Below, piece after piece: positions 1 to 6,853 of a stretch of 28,993 bases of DNA. A model generated the notes under the pieces. The model saw only the letters and a list, made by a program, of their open reading frames with translations, had not been told where the DNA came from and ran no database searches. The stretch covers positions 1 through 28,993 of IMG/VR virus record IMGVR_UViG_3300031659_000061; one strand, written 5' to 3'. Made by a program: the position numbers and the translations under genes. The stretch's first letter is position 1, and each line of letters starts with the position of its first letter. This stretch comes from a virus.

Positions 1-1304
1 CTAGGTTCTGTCATTGGACCTTTTCTCCAATCTTTCCACAATTCTTCGATCTTACCTAATGCATTTCCTATCTCAACAGAATCCATTGATTCAACATATT
101 CTTCGTTGACTGCTTTACTTTCGTATAATCCAATTATACCTTCATCATCAAGTTTTTTATATCCTTTTTTATCTAGCATAGTTAAAACATCATCCATTGT
201 ATCGTATCCAATTTCAGAGTCTAACTCTTCACTACCATTTCCAACAACAGTCCAATCATATATGAATTGGTTCCAATCATCGGTAGTAACTTCGTCTCCC
301 TTATTATAAGCTTTCATAAACGCTTTAACTATTGTCTTAGCGTCGTTTTCATTAATTACTGATTCGTTTATACAGAATTCATTAATTGATTTTAAATTTT
401 TCATAATATTGTTATTTTCTTTTATTGGACTTAGAGTATTTTGCAAAGCTTTATAAAAACTGTGTATACTTTTCGGTGTTAGTTGTTTGAATGTTTTTTC
501 ATCATCTATCTTAAGAGCATTTCTTACTTTAGATGCTGAGATGTTTTCACCTGTTCTAGGAATTTCAAAACCTTTAAAATCTGGATGAACTCCAAGTTGA
601 TCTCGGTATGCTTGCTTATCAATCATATTACCATAATCTTTTTTTCTATCAGTACCAAATCCCCACATCATTGGTTCATATGCTGGTCTTGCTGCTGCAA
701 ACATTGTATCAATTGCTCCATTAGGAACTACGAAACTTGCTTCTAAAAATGGATATTGCTTTTTCATTTTAGCAAACATTGCTTGTTGTGTATCTTCATC
801 AAATGGTCTTTTCTCTGGATCAGGCTTTCTACCTCTCACCATATAAACCACAACAGGCAAACCGTTTTCTTTATGCATTTTTTCAAATACCTTAACATGA
901 CCTAATGTAAAAGGTTGAAATCTACCAACAAACATGTTTACTGGTTTTTTACCTTGTTCTTTATGAGGAACTGATAAAGCTTCATTGATGATAGTTGTCT
1001 TTGTTGCATTCATAACTCTTTGTCCGTATGGTGATAATGAAAATGTTTTTACCCCTTCTTGATCTTCGCTTATGTTAAACAAAGTTTTGTTTCTATTTAA
1101 CCATCTCTTATGAGCTTTAAGCTCTGTTAATATTTTAGCCATTTCGTCTTCAGTAATATGACCATCAGCTATAGCTTCTATTATACTAGATCTTATTCTT
1201 GCAGATGTTGATACATTTTTTGCAGGGTGAGATTCAGTATACCGTCTTTTAACTGTTACTTTCTTTTCTGTTAAGAAATTGTTTATGTCTTTTAAGTTGT
1301 CCAT
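1..1304 (-). CDS. NadM-like nucleotidyltransferase with prohead-targeting leader (C-terminus cut by window edge)
   Basis: The frame is open from an ATG at 1304 to the left edge, 434 codons with no stop. Residues about 122-290 form an HIGH-superfamily nucleotidyltransferase. GRFQPFTLGH (127-136) carries the (H/T)xGH motif, and ISASKVR (255-261) matches the second conserved ATP-binding motif. The following LTPKSIHSFYKAL segment matches the VPKSVVEYIKEI end of archaeal NadM enzymes. This family transfers AMP from ATP to nicotinamide mononucleotide to make NAD, but other substrates (FMN, pantetheine phosphate) cannot be excluded. The N-terminus, MDNLKDINNFLTEK, resembles the capsid-targeting leaders of neighbouring genes. 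A second leader-like sequence, MKNLKSINEFCINES, begins in frame at residue 301 and opens an unrecognised acidic C-terminal domain, suggesting a gene fusion. INE-A at 106-109 and INE-S at 312-315 are candidate prohead-protease sites that would release the catalytic domain. No Shine-Dalgarno is visible. Confidence 0.78.
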   Translation of the reverse strand, partial: MDNLKDINNFLTEKKVTVKRRYTESHPAKNVSTSARIRSSIIEAIADGHITEDEMAKILTELKAHKRWLNRNKTLFNISEDQEGVKTFSLSPYGQRVMNATKTTIINEALSVPHKEQGKKPVNMFVGRFQPFTLGHVKVFEKMHKENGLPVVVYMVRGRKPDPEKRPFDEDTQQAMFAKMKKQYPFLEASFVVPNGAIDTMFAAARPAYEPMMWGFGTDRKKDYGNMIDKQAYRDQLGVHPDFKGFEIPRTGENISASKVRNALKIDDEKTFKQLTPKSIHSFYKALQNTLSPIKENNNIMKNLKSINEFCINESVINENDAKTIVKAFMKAYNKGDEVTTDDWNQFIYDWTVVGNGSEELDSEIGYDTMDDVLTMLDKKGYKKLDDEGIIGLYESKAVNEEYVESMDSVEIGNALGKIEELWKDWRKGPMTEP

Positions 1305-1319
1305 TTATAATCTATATAT

Positions 1320-4163
1320 TTACTTTTGTATTGCAATTCCCATATTAGCATTAAATGGCATTGGTATACTAGCTTTTTGCTCAAACACAAAATCTGCTGT
1401 GCTAAAGGGTACTGTTTTAAATTCAAAATTACCATTCTTAGTCTTTACATCTAAATACAATTGCTTGACATCTGTAACTATCTGTGAATACTTTGTTAAT
1501 TCTTTAGTATACTTTTGGTTAAGAGCATGAGTTAACTCAACCATTAATGGATAAAACACAACACCTAATTTGTGGTTGCCTTTGAACTTTTCAAAACCAT
1601 CAACGTTTGTTTTTAATTTTGCCTCATTCCATTCATAAGTTGATTTTTCCCAAAAGGTACGTAAGAACTTAGTAAATTCAGCTTTATCAGTATATAAATT
1701 GTCTAAGAATTCTTCAACTGCATCTTGTGTTGCATTGCTAGGCTGTAGCTCTGCTTCTTTCAAAAGATACCAGTATGCAGATTTGTTATGATCATTAAGG
1801 TTTACACTGCATAGAGACATAATCCTGCCATAAATCTTACTTCGTGCTAACTTCATAGGATTAACCCAAGTATCTATTACATTATTATAAAAATCCTGCT
1901 CACCTGCAGTTTCAAAACTCAATGGGCCTGGTACTCGTTTTTTGTCATTAGCCATTTTATAGATTCTTTGTATGATAGTATCGCCAGTTGGTGTACCGCC
2001 TTTTTTACCACCCTTTGATGATATACTGTATGTATCAAAATAGAAATCTACTAAAGGTTCACTTTCACCTGGTGGATAGCTTACACCATCACCAGGGTTT
2101 CTTAGTATGTTAAGTAGCATAAAGCCACCTAAAACTTCACCGTAGTCATTTCTGATATTCTGAATTGATAATTGATCAATACCATCAAATAAAGATTTTG
2201 TAATAGGGTATGTTATAGTGTGAACTGGTGCGTTTGCATATTCAGTAAAATCTTCAAATTTACCAGCATTTTTAGTATTACTACTAATTTCTTTAGCCGC
2301 CTCGAGCATAAAGTTTTTATAATTTTCTGGATAGTGTGAATCATTCAAGAATTTTTCTACAGGTGAAAGTAAACTTGCCCAATTTTTATAGTTAGTATTA
2401 CCCATACCTAATTTAGCTGGTGTTAAATCTTTCTTACCTACAATAGCAGCTTCCCCGGTTTTCTTAGAGATCTTATAACGATTTGTTATAATAAAGAAAT
2501 CACTAATGCCGTAAGATTGTCTTAGTTTATTATCAGTTGCTTTTTGTATAATTATTTTATATGCAGCATAATCACTAGAAAGATAACCAACTGGTAATTC
2601 TTCGATCTTAAACGATCTTTTCTTTAAACCTACTACATTTGATATAAGAAATTTTTCGATAGCAGCTTCTGCTGTCCCATCATTAGGACCAAAGTTACCC
2701 CTAAGTACTTCACCATGATCGCCAGTTCTATTTGAAACTTTAACAAAATCAGTTATCATTTTCATCTTGGTAGTATATTGCTTATATGCCTTTATCCAAA
2801 ACTTCTCAACATCACCCTTTGTAATTTTCTTTGCTTCATTTATATTGTCTTCATTAATATCAATCTTACCTAAATGAATAAAGTTATTATAATTAAGAAC
2901 TTTTTCTTCTACTACAAGTTCCTCTAAATCTTTGTAGTTTATAGTCTCTGTAACTTTAGTATTTAAGTAATCCCCGAATGTTTTGAATTCACCATCAGTT
3001 TCTTTATTAATTGCATCTGTGATTTTATCAACCATCTTGTTAAAATCTTCTACTACTGATTTTGTCATGATCGAACCTACTCTCTCAGGATTTCTTTTCT
3101 TCCTTAAAGATCCAACCATTATTTTATATAAGTTTTGTAAAGATTCAGATTTTTGTAATATTTCCCTGGTTCTATTATTTTTAATTAAGTCTAAATTTAA
3201 ATTAAACTCTGGGCCTTTTGCAAACTTTGCCTTTTCAATATCTAATTTTTGAAGATCAACACCTCTCTTGGCTATATAATCATTAAACAGATTTGACATT
3301 AATTCTAAGTATCTTTCTTCAGGTACTGATGTCAATAGTTCACCGCCACGCAATCCTCGCTCTTCGACGAATGCTAAGATATCTAATAATAAGATTTCAT
3401 TAATATCAGCAGGAGCTCTTCTTAAATCAATAGGTTCTTTATCTTTCATTAATCCTTGTGTATAAGGATCAATCATTTTTGCAGTAAATATTTGATTAGT
3501 GCCTTGTTTAAAAAACTTAAAGATTATAGAATCTATCGGTTTGTCTAAATCGTTTTGTAGCGTTGTTTGTTTGATCGTTGGATTTAATGCATCAATTAGA
3601 TATTTAGCAAATGAACTAGTTCCAAATACCTCTAACTGATCTTCCTTTGGTGTTTCAAGGAATTCTCTAATCTTTTTCTTTTGTGCTTCTTTTAAATAAC
3701 CACTAAAAATTGGAATAAGTGGAGTTACGTCAAAAGCAGAGGACCAATCTCTAAGTACCCTAGGATCTTCGATTACTTTGGCAATCTTTCCCTTTGGGTT
3801 TCTTACTTGTATATGTGTAAGTAATAAATTATTAGTTGGTAAGTTATCATACTTGATTGCACCAGGCTGGTTGTTAACAAAATATTGGAAACAGAATCTC
3901 CAATATTCTGGCAAGTCTTTTATATGACCTTCGGTTTTATTTAGAATGTATTGAATTGCTTGTTCATAATACATCATTAGTGTCCTGTCCACTAAATTGA
4001 TTGGTTGCTTATTGCTACCTTTAAAAAATCGTAGTTCATCGCCATGTCTCTCAAACGAGAATGACGATCCTGATAATTTCTCAGTCACCAATAAGTAATC
4101 TTTAAATAGATCATCTATGAATTGCTGCCCGGTTTCTTTATATATGTTTGTTAACTCTTTCAT
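1320..4163 (-). CDS. 947-aa protein with degenerate ligase-type nucleotidyltransferase N-terminus and unknown C-terminal region
   Basis: I do not recognise the whole protein. Residues 1-235 look like a diverged member of the covalent nucleotidyltransferase (DNA/RNA ligase) superfamily. EKLSG with K29 is in the place of motif I (KxDG). YWRFCFQYF around Q93 is in the place of motif III, where glutamate is usual. DSIIFKF (211-217) followed by FTAKM with K229 stands for motifs IV and V. The order and flanking residues parallel the KTDG protein encoded at 5067-6338. Three key acidic positions differ (KxSG for KxDG, Q for E in motif III, D for E in motif IV), so it may be catalytically dead or structural. 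The remaining ~700 residues are lysine-rich, mostly helical-looking and without a motif I can name. The start follows a promoter-like element and a terminator, so the gene probably heads its own transcript. Its N-terminus lacks a clear prohead leader. Confidence 0.8.
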   Translation of the reverse strand: MKELTNIYKETGQQFIDDLFKDYLLVTEKLSGSSFSFERHGDELRFFKGSNKQPINLVDRTLMMYYEQAIQYILNKTEGHIKDLPEYWRFCFQYFVNNQPGAIKYDNLPTNNLLLTHIQVRNPKGKIAKVIEDPRVLRDWSSAFDVTPLIPIFSGYLKEAQKKKIREFLETPKEDQLEVFGTSSFAKYLIDALNPTIKQTTLQNDLDKPIDSIIFKFFKQGTNQIFTAKMIDPYTQGLMKDKEPIDLRRAPADINEILLLDILAFVEERGLRGGELLTSVPEERYLELMSNLFNDYIAKRGVDLQKLDIEKAKFAKGPEFNLNLDLIKNNRTREILQKSESLQNLYKIMVGSLRKKRNPERVGSIMTKSVVEDFNKMVDKITDAINKETDGEFKTFGDYLNTKVTETINYKDLEELVVEEKVLNYNNFIHLGKIDINEDNINEAKKITKGDVEKFWIKAYKQYTTKMKMITDFVKVSNRTGDHGEVLRGNFGPNDGTAEAAIEKFLISNVVGLKKRSFKIEELPVGYLSSDYAAYKIIIQKATDNKLRQSYGISDFFIITNRYKISKKTGEAAIVGKKDLTPAKLGMGNTNYKNWASLLSPVEKFLNDSHYPENYKNFMLEAAKEISSNTKNAGKFEDFTEYANAPVHTITYPITKSLFDGIDQLSIQNIRNDYGEVLGGFMLLNILRNPGDGVSYPPGESEPLVDFYFDTYSISSKGGKKGGTPTGDTIIQRIYKMANDKKRVPGPLSFETAGEQDFYNNVIDTWVNPMKLARSKIYGRIMSLCSVNLNDHNKSAYWYLLKEAELQPSNATQDAVEEFLDNLYTDKAEFTKFLRTFWEKSTYEWNEAKLKTNVDGFEKFKGNHKLGVVFYPLMVELTHALNQKYTKELTKYSQIVTDVKQLYLDVKTKNGNFEFKTVPFSTADFVFEQKASIPMPFNANMGIAIQK

Positions 4164-4184
4164 TATTAGTTTTTAGTTATACCT

Positions 4185-4194
4185 TTTATATATT
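4185..4194 (-). promoter_or_regulatory. Late-promoter-like element AATATATAAA
   Basis: On the minus strand this reads AATATATAAA and ends 21 bases before the ATG at 4163. The same ten bases, or nine of them, precede the genes starting at 8620, 14435 and 25887. It resembles the T4 late promoter (TATAAATA, at -10, with no -35 box). It lies just downstream of a hairpin terminator at 4210-4238, as expected at a transcription-unit boundary. No transcription data support it. Confidence 0.5.
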
Positions 4195-4209
4195 TGATTG
4201 TTTAAGAAC

Positions 4210-4238
4210 AAAAAAGGTGAGACATTTAACTCACCTTT
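4210..4238 (-). terminator. Rho-independent terminator after the 108-aa gene
   Basis: AAAGGTGAG (4213-4221) pairs perfectly with CTCACCTTT (4230-4238) around an eight-base loop. On the minus strand the stem runs into six T residues (4215-4210). It lies about 40 bases past the stop codon of the gene at 4279-4605 and before the promoter-like element of the next gene, so it probably ends the transcript coming from the right. Confidence 0.8.
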
Positions 4239-4278
4239 AATACACTTAACGTGATTTTAATATATTATTACATTAGCA

Positions 4279-4605
4279 TTATGATATGTCCATGTGGTCA
4301 CCGTAGTCACATACTATACCCTTTTTCTTTAGTTGTTTACAAATCTTATCAAGTTCATCCGTTTCGTATCTACTTGGTACTTCATCTTTGATACCAATAG
4401 ACTTTAATAATTCATTAGTTGCATCTAAACTAATTTTAGATTTTTTACTAACATTTGCAGTTTTAGCAACATCATATAAAGATGTTCCATAAAATTTACC
4501 ACCCTGTTCAGTATAAACAAAATCAATTCCCTTGATGCTAAAGCCTTTACCACTTCGATCTTTGTATTTAATAGCCTCAGTTATAAATTCATTAAAGTTT
4601 TTCAT
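4279..4605 (-). CDS. Small putative encapsidated protein with prohead leader (108 aa)
   Basis: The function is not recognised. The N-terminus MKNFNEFITEA is nearly the same as the capsid-targeting sequence of T4 internal protein III (MKTYQEFIAEA). A prohead-protease cut is predicted after E10. The rest (residues 11-108) is a small basic domain with a lysine-rich middle (KKSKIS) and a C-terminus containing two cysteines. The start codon lies one base past the stop of the gene at 4607-4966, so the two are probably translated together. The gene is followed by a strong terminator. It is best read as a candidate internal or core protein carried in the head. That rests on the leader and the neighbours, since no domain family is recognised. 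Confidence 0.75.
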   Translation of the reverse strand: MKNFNEFITEAIKYKDRSGKGFSIKGIDFVYTEQGGKFYGTSLYDVAKTANVSKKSKISLDATNELLKSIGIKDEVPSRYETDELDKICKQLKKKGIVCDYGDHMDIS

Positions 4606-4606
4606 A

Positions 4607-4966
4607 TTAGTCTAATTTAGATTTACCATCCCATACTTTAACAGTATAATCTTTACCATCTTTTTCTAAGTACCTAGGATCTTTTTTAGTCGGTCTCATT
4701 AATAATCCAGCAGAATTTGCATTTCTACCATGATCACCTTGTTTCATTGTGTTTTTTCTCCATGAAGAACCGCCTGAAAAATAAGATGAAAACTGACCAC
4801 GATTATCTCTGTCATCTGGATCTAAACCTTTTAAAGTTAAAATAAATTTCTGCAAGTCTCCCCATTTAGATTTACCTTTCTTTTCAGCAAAATCCAAAAC
4901 TTGTTTTTTGATTGTTTCCAATTCGTTTGATTCATTTAGAGAATCGTAGCTATGCATATGTTTCAT
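4607..4966 (-). CDS. Small putative encapsidated protein (119 aa)
   Basis: The function is not recognised. The N-terminus, MKHMHSYDSLNES, is a looser version of the leader shared by the neighbouring genes, with NE-S as the candidate cleavage site at residues 11-13. Residues 15-50 look helical and lysine-rich. The middle is rich in Gly, Ser, Arg and Asn (about 55-90), and the C-terminus is basic and charged. The protein resembles small internal or core proteins of T4-like heads in size and charge only. It is separated from the next upstream gene by 100 A/T-rich bases (4967-5066) in which I see no clear terminator. It is separated from the downstream 108-aa gene by one base. Confidence 0.68.
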   Translation of the reverse strand: MKHMHSYDSLNESNELETIKKQVLDFAEKKGKSKWGDLQKFILTLKGLDPDDRDNRGQFSSYFSGGSSWRKNTMKQGDHGRNANSAGLLMRPTKKDPRYLEKDGKDYTVKVWDGKSKLD

Positions 4967-5066
4967 ATCTTTTGTATTTTTATTATATTATAAATATAAT
5001 CAATTTTGTTTAGTTTCGTACTATAAACTCTTGTTTTGTTTTGGAAAGTTATTAACAATCTTAAAA

Positions 5067-6338
5067 CTATCTACCGTACCTCATAATACCCATCAACTGA
5101 TTAATTGCAGCAAAAGTTCCAGTTAATTTATAAGTAGTACCTTTGTACTTAAATACAAGACCTTCTGTTGGTATGATTGATTCTACTCCACCAATCCTAT
5201 CTAATCTTTCAAGTTCTTTAGTTACCTTTTCAATCTGGTCTAAACTACCACTCTTTTTAATACCTTCTGCTGCTGCTTTGATTTGCTTGTGAAGTCTTTG
5301 CATTTCTTTAGTAGGATTAGCTGCTACGAAGTTACTTGCATTCTTTAATATAACACTCCCTAACTCTAAGAACAGATCTTCAAACGGTCTAATGTTTTCT
5401 TTTTGTTTCTTTTTAACATCTTCTTTATCAAACTTCTTAATGATTGCTGCCTTTTCTTTACCTAGATCTTTATCAAGAGATCTTAGATTAAGTGTCTTTT
5501 TATCAGCATATGCCCATCTTAATAATAAACCTTCTTTTTGCTGTTGTGATAGTTCAGGGAAGTTTGCTTCGATTTGATCTCTCCACCACATTTCGTGATA
5601 TTTTGAAACCTCATCGTCGTCTGATAAATTATATACATTCTTCAAGTCTTCAACCTTTTTAATAAATTTAGCTACATTTTCATCAAAGTTAATATCCTTT
5701 CTTAATGCTAGAACCTTTGGAGGGATTATCGTAAAAGTTTTACCGATATCCGATTTAAGCTTCTTAAGAACTCCGGCTATTTTTTTAGCAGCAGATGGAT
5801 CATCTCCAATAATTTTACCATCACCGTCTGTCTTTTTAATACCATGAAATTGTATAACATCAATATCATAATGGATAACATTAGGATTCTTTGAGTATAT
5901 TAATTCCATATTCATGAAGTTCTTACCATTATCAAATACTTCATCCTGTGTTTTAACTGGAAGCTTTATTAATAAGTTTGCTAAATCAGCGGCGGCAAAC
6001 TGAAAAGTATCCTGCACTAATTTACTAGCATGACCGTCAAACTTTTGATTAATTCCTTGTAAATCTAAAGGTGATCTCATTTCACCTTGATTTCTTGCGA
6101 ATTTAACTTCACCGTCTTGTATTGTAGCAAATAAGTTTTGGCCATCTGTTTTTTCTGTAGGTGCTTCCTCGAAATTCAATTCACCACTTAAACCAGAATT
6201 AATGAGATTTTTAAAGTCTCTAAATGTTAAGTTCTTATTATCAAATGGATGCTTCATATGACCAGCAGCTCCACCTTCTAACAACAATGGCTGACTTTTG
6301 TCAGTCAGCCATTGTTCAAACAGTTTTATATGTTTCAT
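5067..6338 (-). CDS. ATP-dependent ligase-type covalent nucleotidyltransferase with prohead-type leader
   Basis: The protein has the signature motifs of the DNA/RNA ligase superfamily, which attach AMP to an active-site lysine. Motif I is TEKTDGQ with K63, followed by FARNQGE with R82. Motif III is FMNMELIY with E145. Motif IV is TEGLVFKY with E392 and K397, and motif V is TYKLTG with K404. About 240 residues separate motifs III and IV, far more than in a minimal ligase, and this insert is helical and lysine-rich. No OB domain follows motif V, and the protein ends at residue 423. The N-terminus MKHIKLFEQWL, with LLLE-GG at 18-22, fits the leader and cleavage pattern of the neighbours, so the enzyme may be carried in the head. 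Whether it seals RNA or DNA cannot be told. A 13-bp perfect hairpin lies within codons 8-19. Confidence 0.8.
   Translation of the reverse strand: MKHIKLFEQWLTDKSQPLLLEGGAAGHMKHPFDNKNLTFRDFKNLINSGLSGELNFEEAPTEKTDGQNLFATIQDGEVKFARNQGEMRSPLDLQGINQKFDGHASKLVQDTFQFAAADLANLLIKLPVKTQDEVFDNGKNFMNMELIYSKNPNVIHYDIDVIQFHGIKKTDGDGKIIGDDPSAAKKIAGVLKKLKSDIGKTFTIIPPKVLALRKDINFDENVAKFIKKVEDLKNVYNLSDDDEVSKYHEMWWRDQIEANFPELSQQQKEGLLLRWAYADKKTLNLRSLDKDLGKEKAAIIKKFDKEDVKKKQKENIRPFEDLFLELGSVILKNASNFVAANPTKEMQRLHKQIKAAAEGIKKSGSLDQIEKVTKELERLDRIGGVESIIPTEGLVFKYKGTTYKLTGTFAAINQLMGIMRYGR
6283..6316 (-). repeat. 13-bp perfect inverted repeat inside the start of the ligase-like gene
   Basis: AACAATGGCTGAC (6283-6295) and GTCAGCCATTGTT (6304-6316) are perfect reverse complements separated by eight bases. 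The structure is inside the coding region, about 20 bases downstream of the ATG. It is not followed by a T-run on the minus strand, so it is not an ordinary terminator. A stem this close to the start could slow translation initiation or be a binding site. Confidence 0.8.
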
Positions 6339-6376
6339 TTAGTTTATATTTTACTTTAGTTTATATTTTACTTTAG
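6338..6376 (-). repeat. Tandem 17-bp repeat with promoter-like TATAAA cores before the ligase-like gene
   Basis: TTTAGTTTATATTTTAC occurs twice head to tail (6338-6354 and 6355-6371), followed by five bases of a third copy. On the minus strand each unit reads AAATATAAACTAAA and so carries a TATAAA core. The repeat fills nearly the whole gap between the stop codon of the 151-aa gene and the ATG of the ligase-like gene. It may be a doubled late promoter or a translation enhancer, and the sequence does not decide between them. Confidence 0.7.
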
Positions 6377-6379
6377 AAA

Positions 6380-6835
6380 TTATTTAAGGTTTCCTTTAGA
6401 ATCACCTGCAGCATATGCATATCTACCTTCACCACCTTCATCAGCAACAATAATCACTTTTACATCTCCTAGCATTCCTTTATATGCTGCTGTATATGGG
6501 GCTGGCCACATTCCTGTTGCACGTTGCCCGGAGATACTATTATCATTCCCAAGTAAGTCAGCTTTTTTATCTTTAGGGTCAAATTTTGCATCATCATTAG
6601 TAGATGCAACCATTACCATATCAGCAACAGATCTTACTCCTAGATATTTTAAAGCTGGTTTATAATTTTTATTAACATCAGCCAGTGTTAATTCTTTCCC
6701 ATTATCATCATAACCATCCCCATCGCGTAAAACGGTAGAAAGAGTGTTGTAAGGACCGCTCTGAACCCAAGATGGTAATTCGGCTTCATTAATTGATTCA
6801 TTTACAAATTCTGCAAACTTTTTTATATTATTCAT
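6380..6835 (-). CDS. Putative encapsidated protein with prohead leader (151 aa)
   Basis: The function is not recognised. The leader MNNIKKFAEFVNES has the F-x-x-F-V-N-E-S pattern, and a second possible cleavage site, INE-A, follows at residues 16-19. After it comes a compact acidic domain rich in Asp, Gly and Ala. It has a predicted strand-rich C-terminal half (residues 110-145) ending in AYAAGDSKGNLK. No catalytic motif or membrane segment is visible. The gene is 18 bases downstream of the 588-aa acidic protein gene and 41 bases upstream of the ligase-like gene, within the run of leader-bearing genes. It is probably a head-interior cargo or core protein, a role based on the leader alone. Confidence 0.72.
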   Translation of the reverse strand: MNNIKKFAEFVNESINEAELPSWVQSGPYNTLSTVLRDGDGYDDNGKELTLADVNKNYKPALKYLGVRSVADMVMVASTNDDAKFDPKDKKADLLGNDNSISGQRATGMWPAPYTAAYKGMLGDVKVIIVADEGGEGRYAYAAGDSKGNLK

Positions 6836-6853
6836 ATCTTTAGTTTAGTTTTA

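Noticed and set aside
106-309. Plus-strand Ser-rich open frame
   Set aside because: Antisense to the acidic C-terminal domain of the NadM-like protein.
1320-4163. Calling the 947-aa protein a functional ligase
   Set aside because: Motif I, III and IV acidic residues are replaced, so only a fold-level resemblance is claimed.
4967-5066. Terminator, promoter or small RNA in the 100-base gap
   Set aside because: I found only A/T-rich sequence with a TATAAATA on the plus strand, where no gene follows, and no stem with a T-run.
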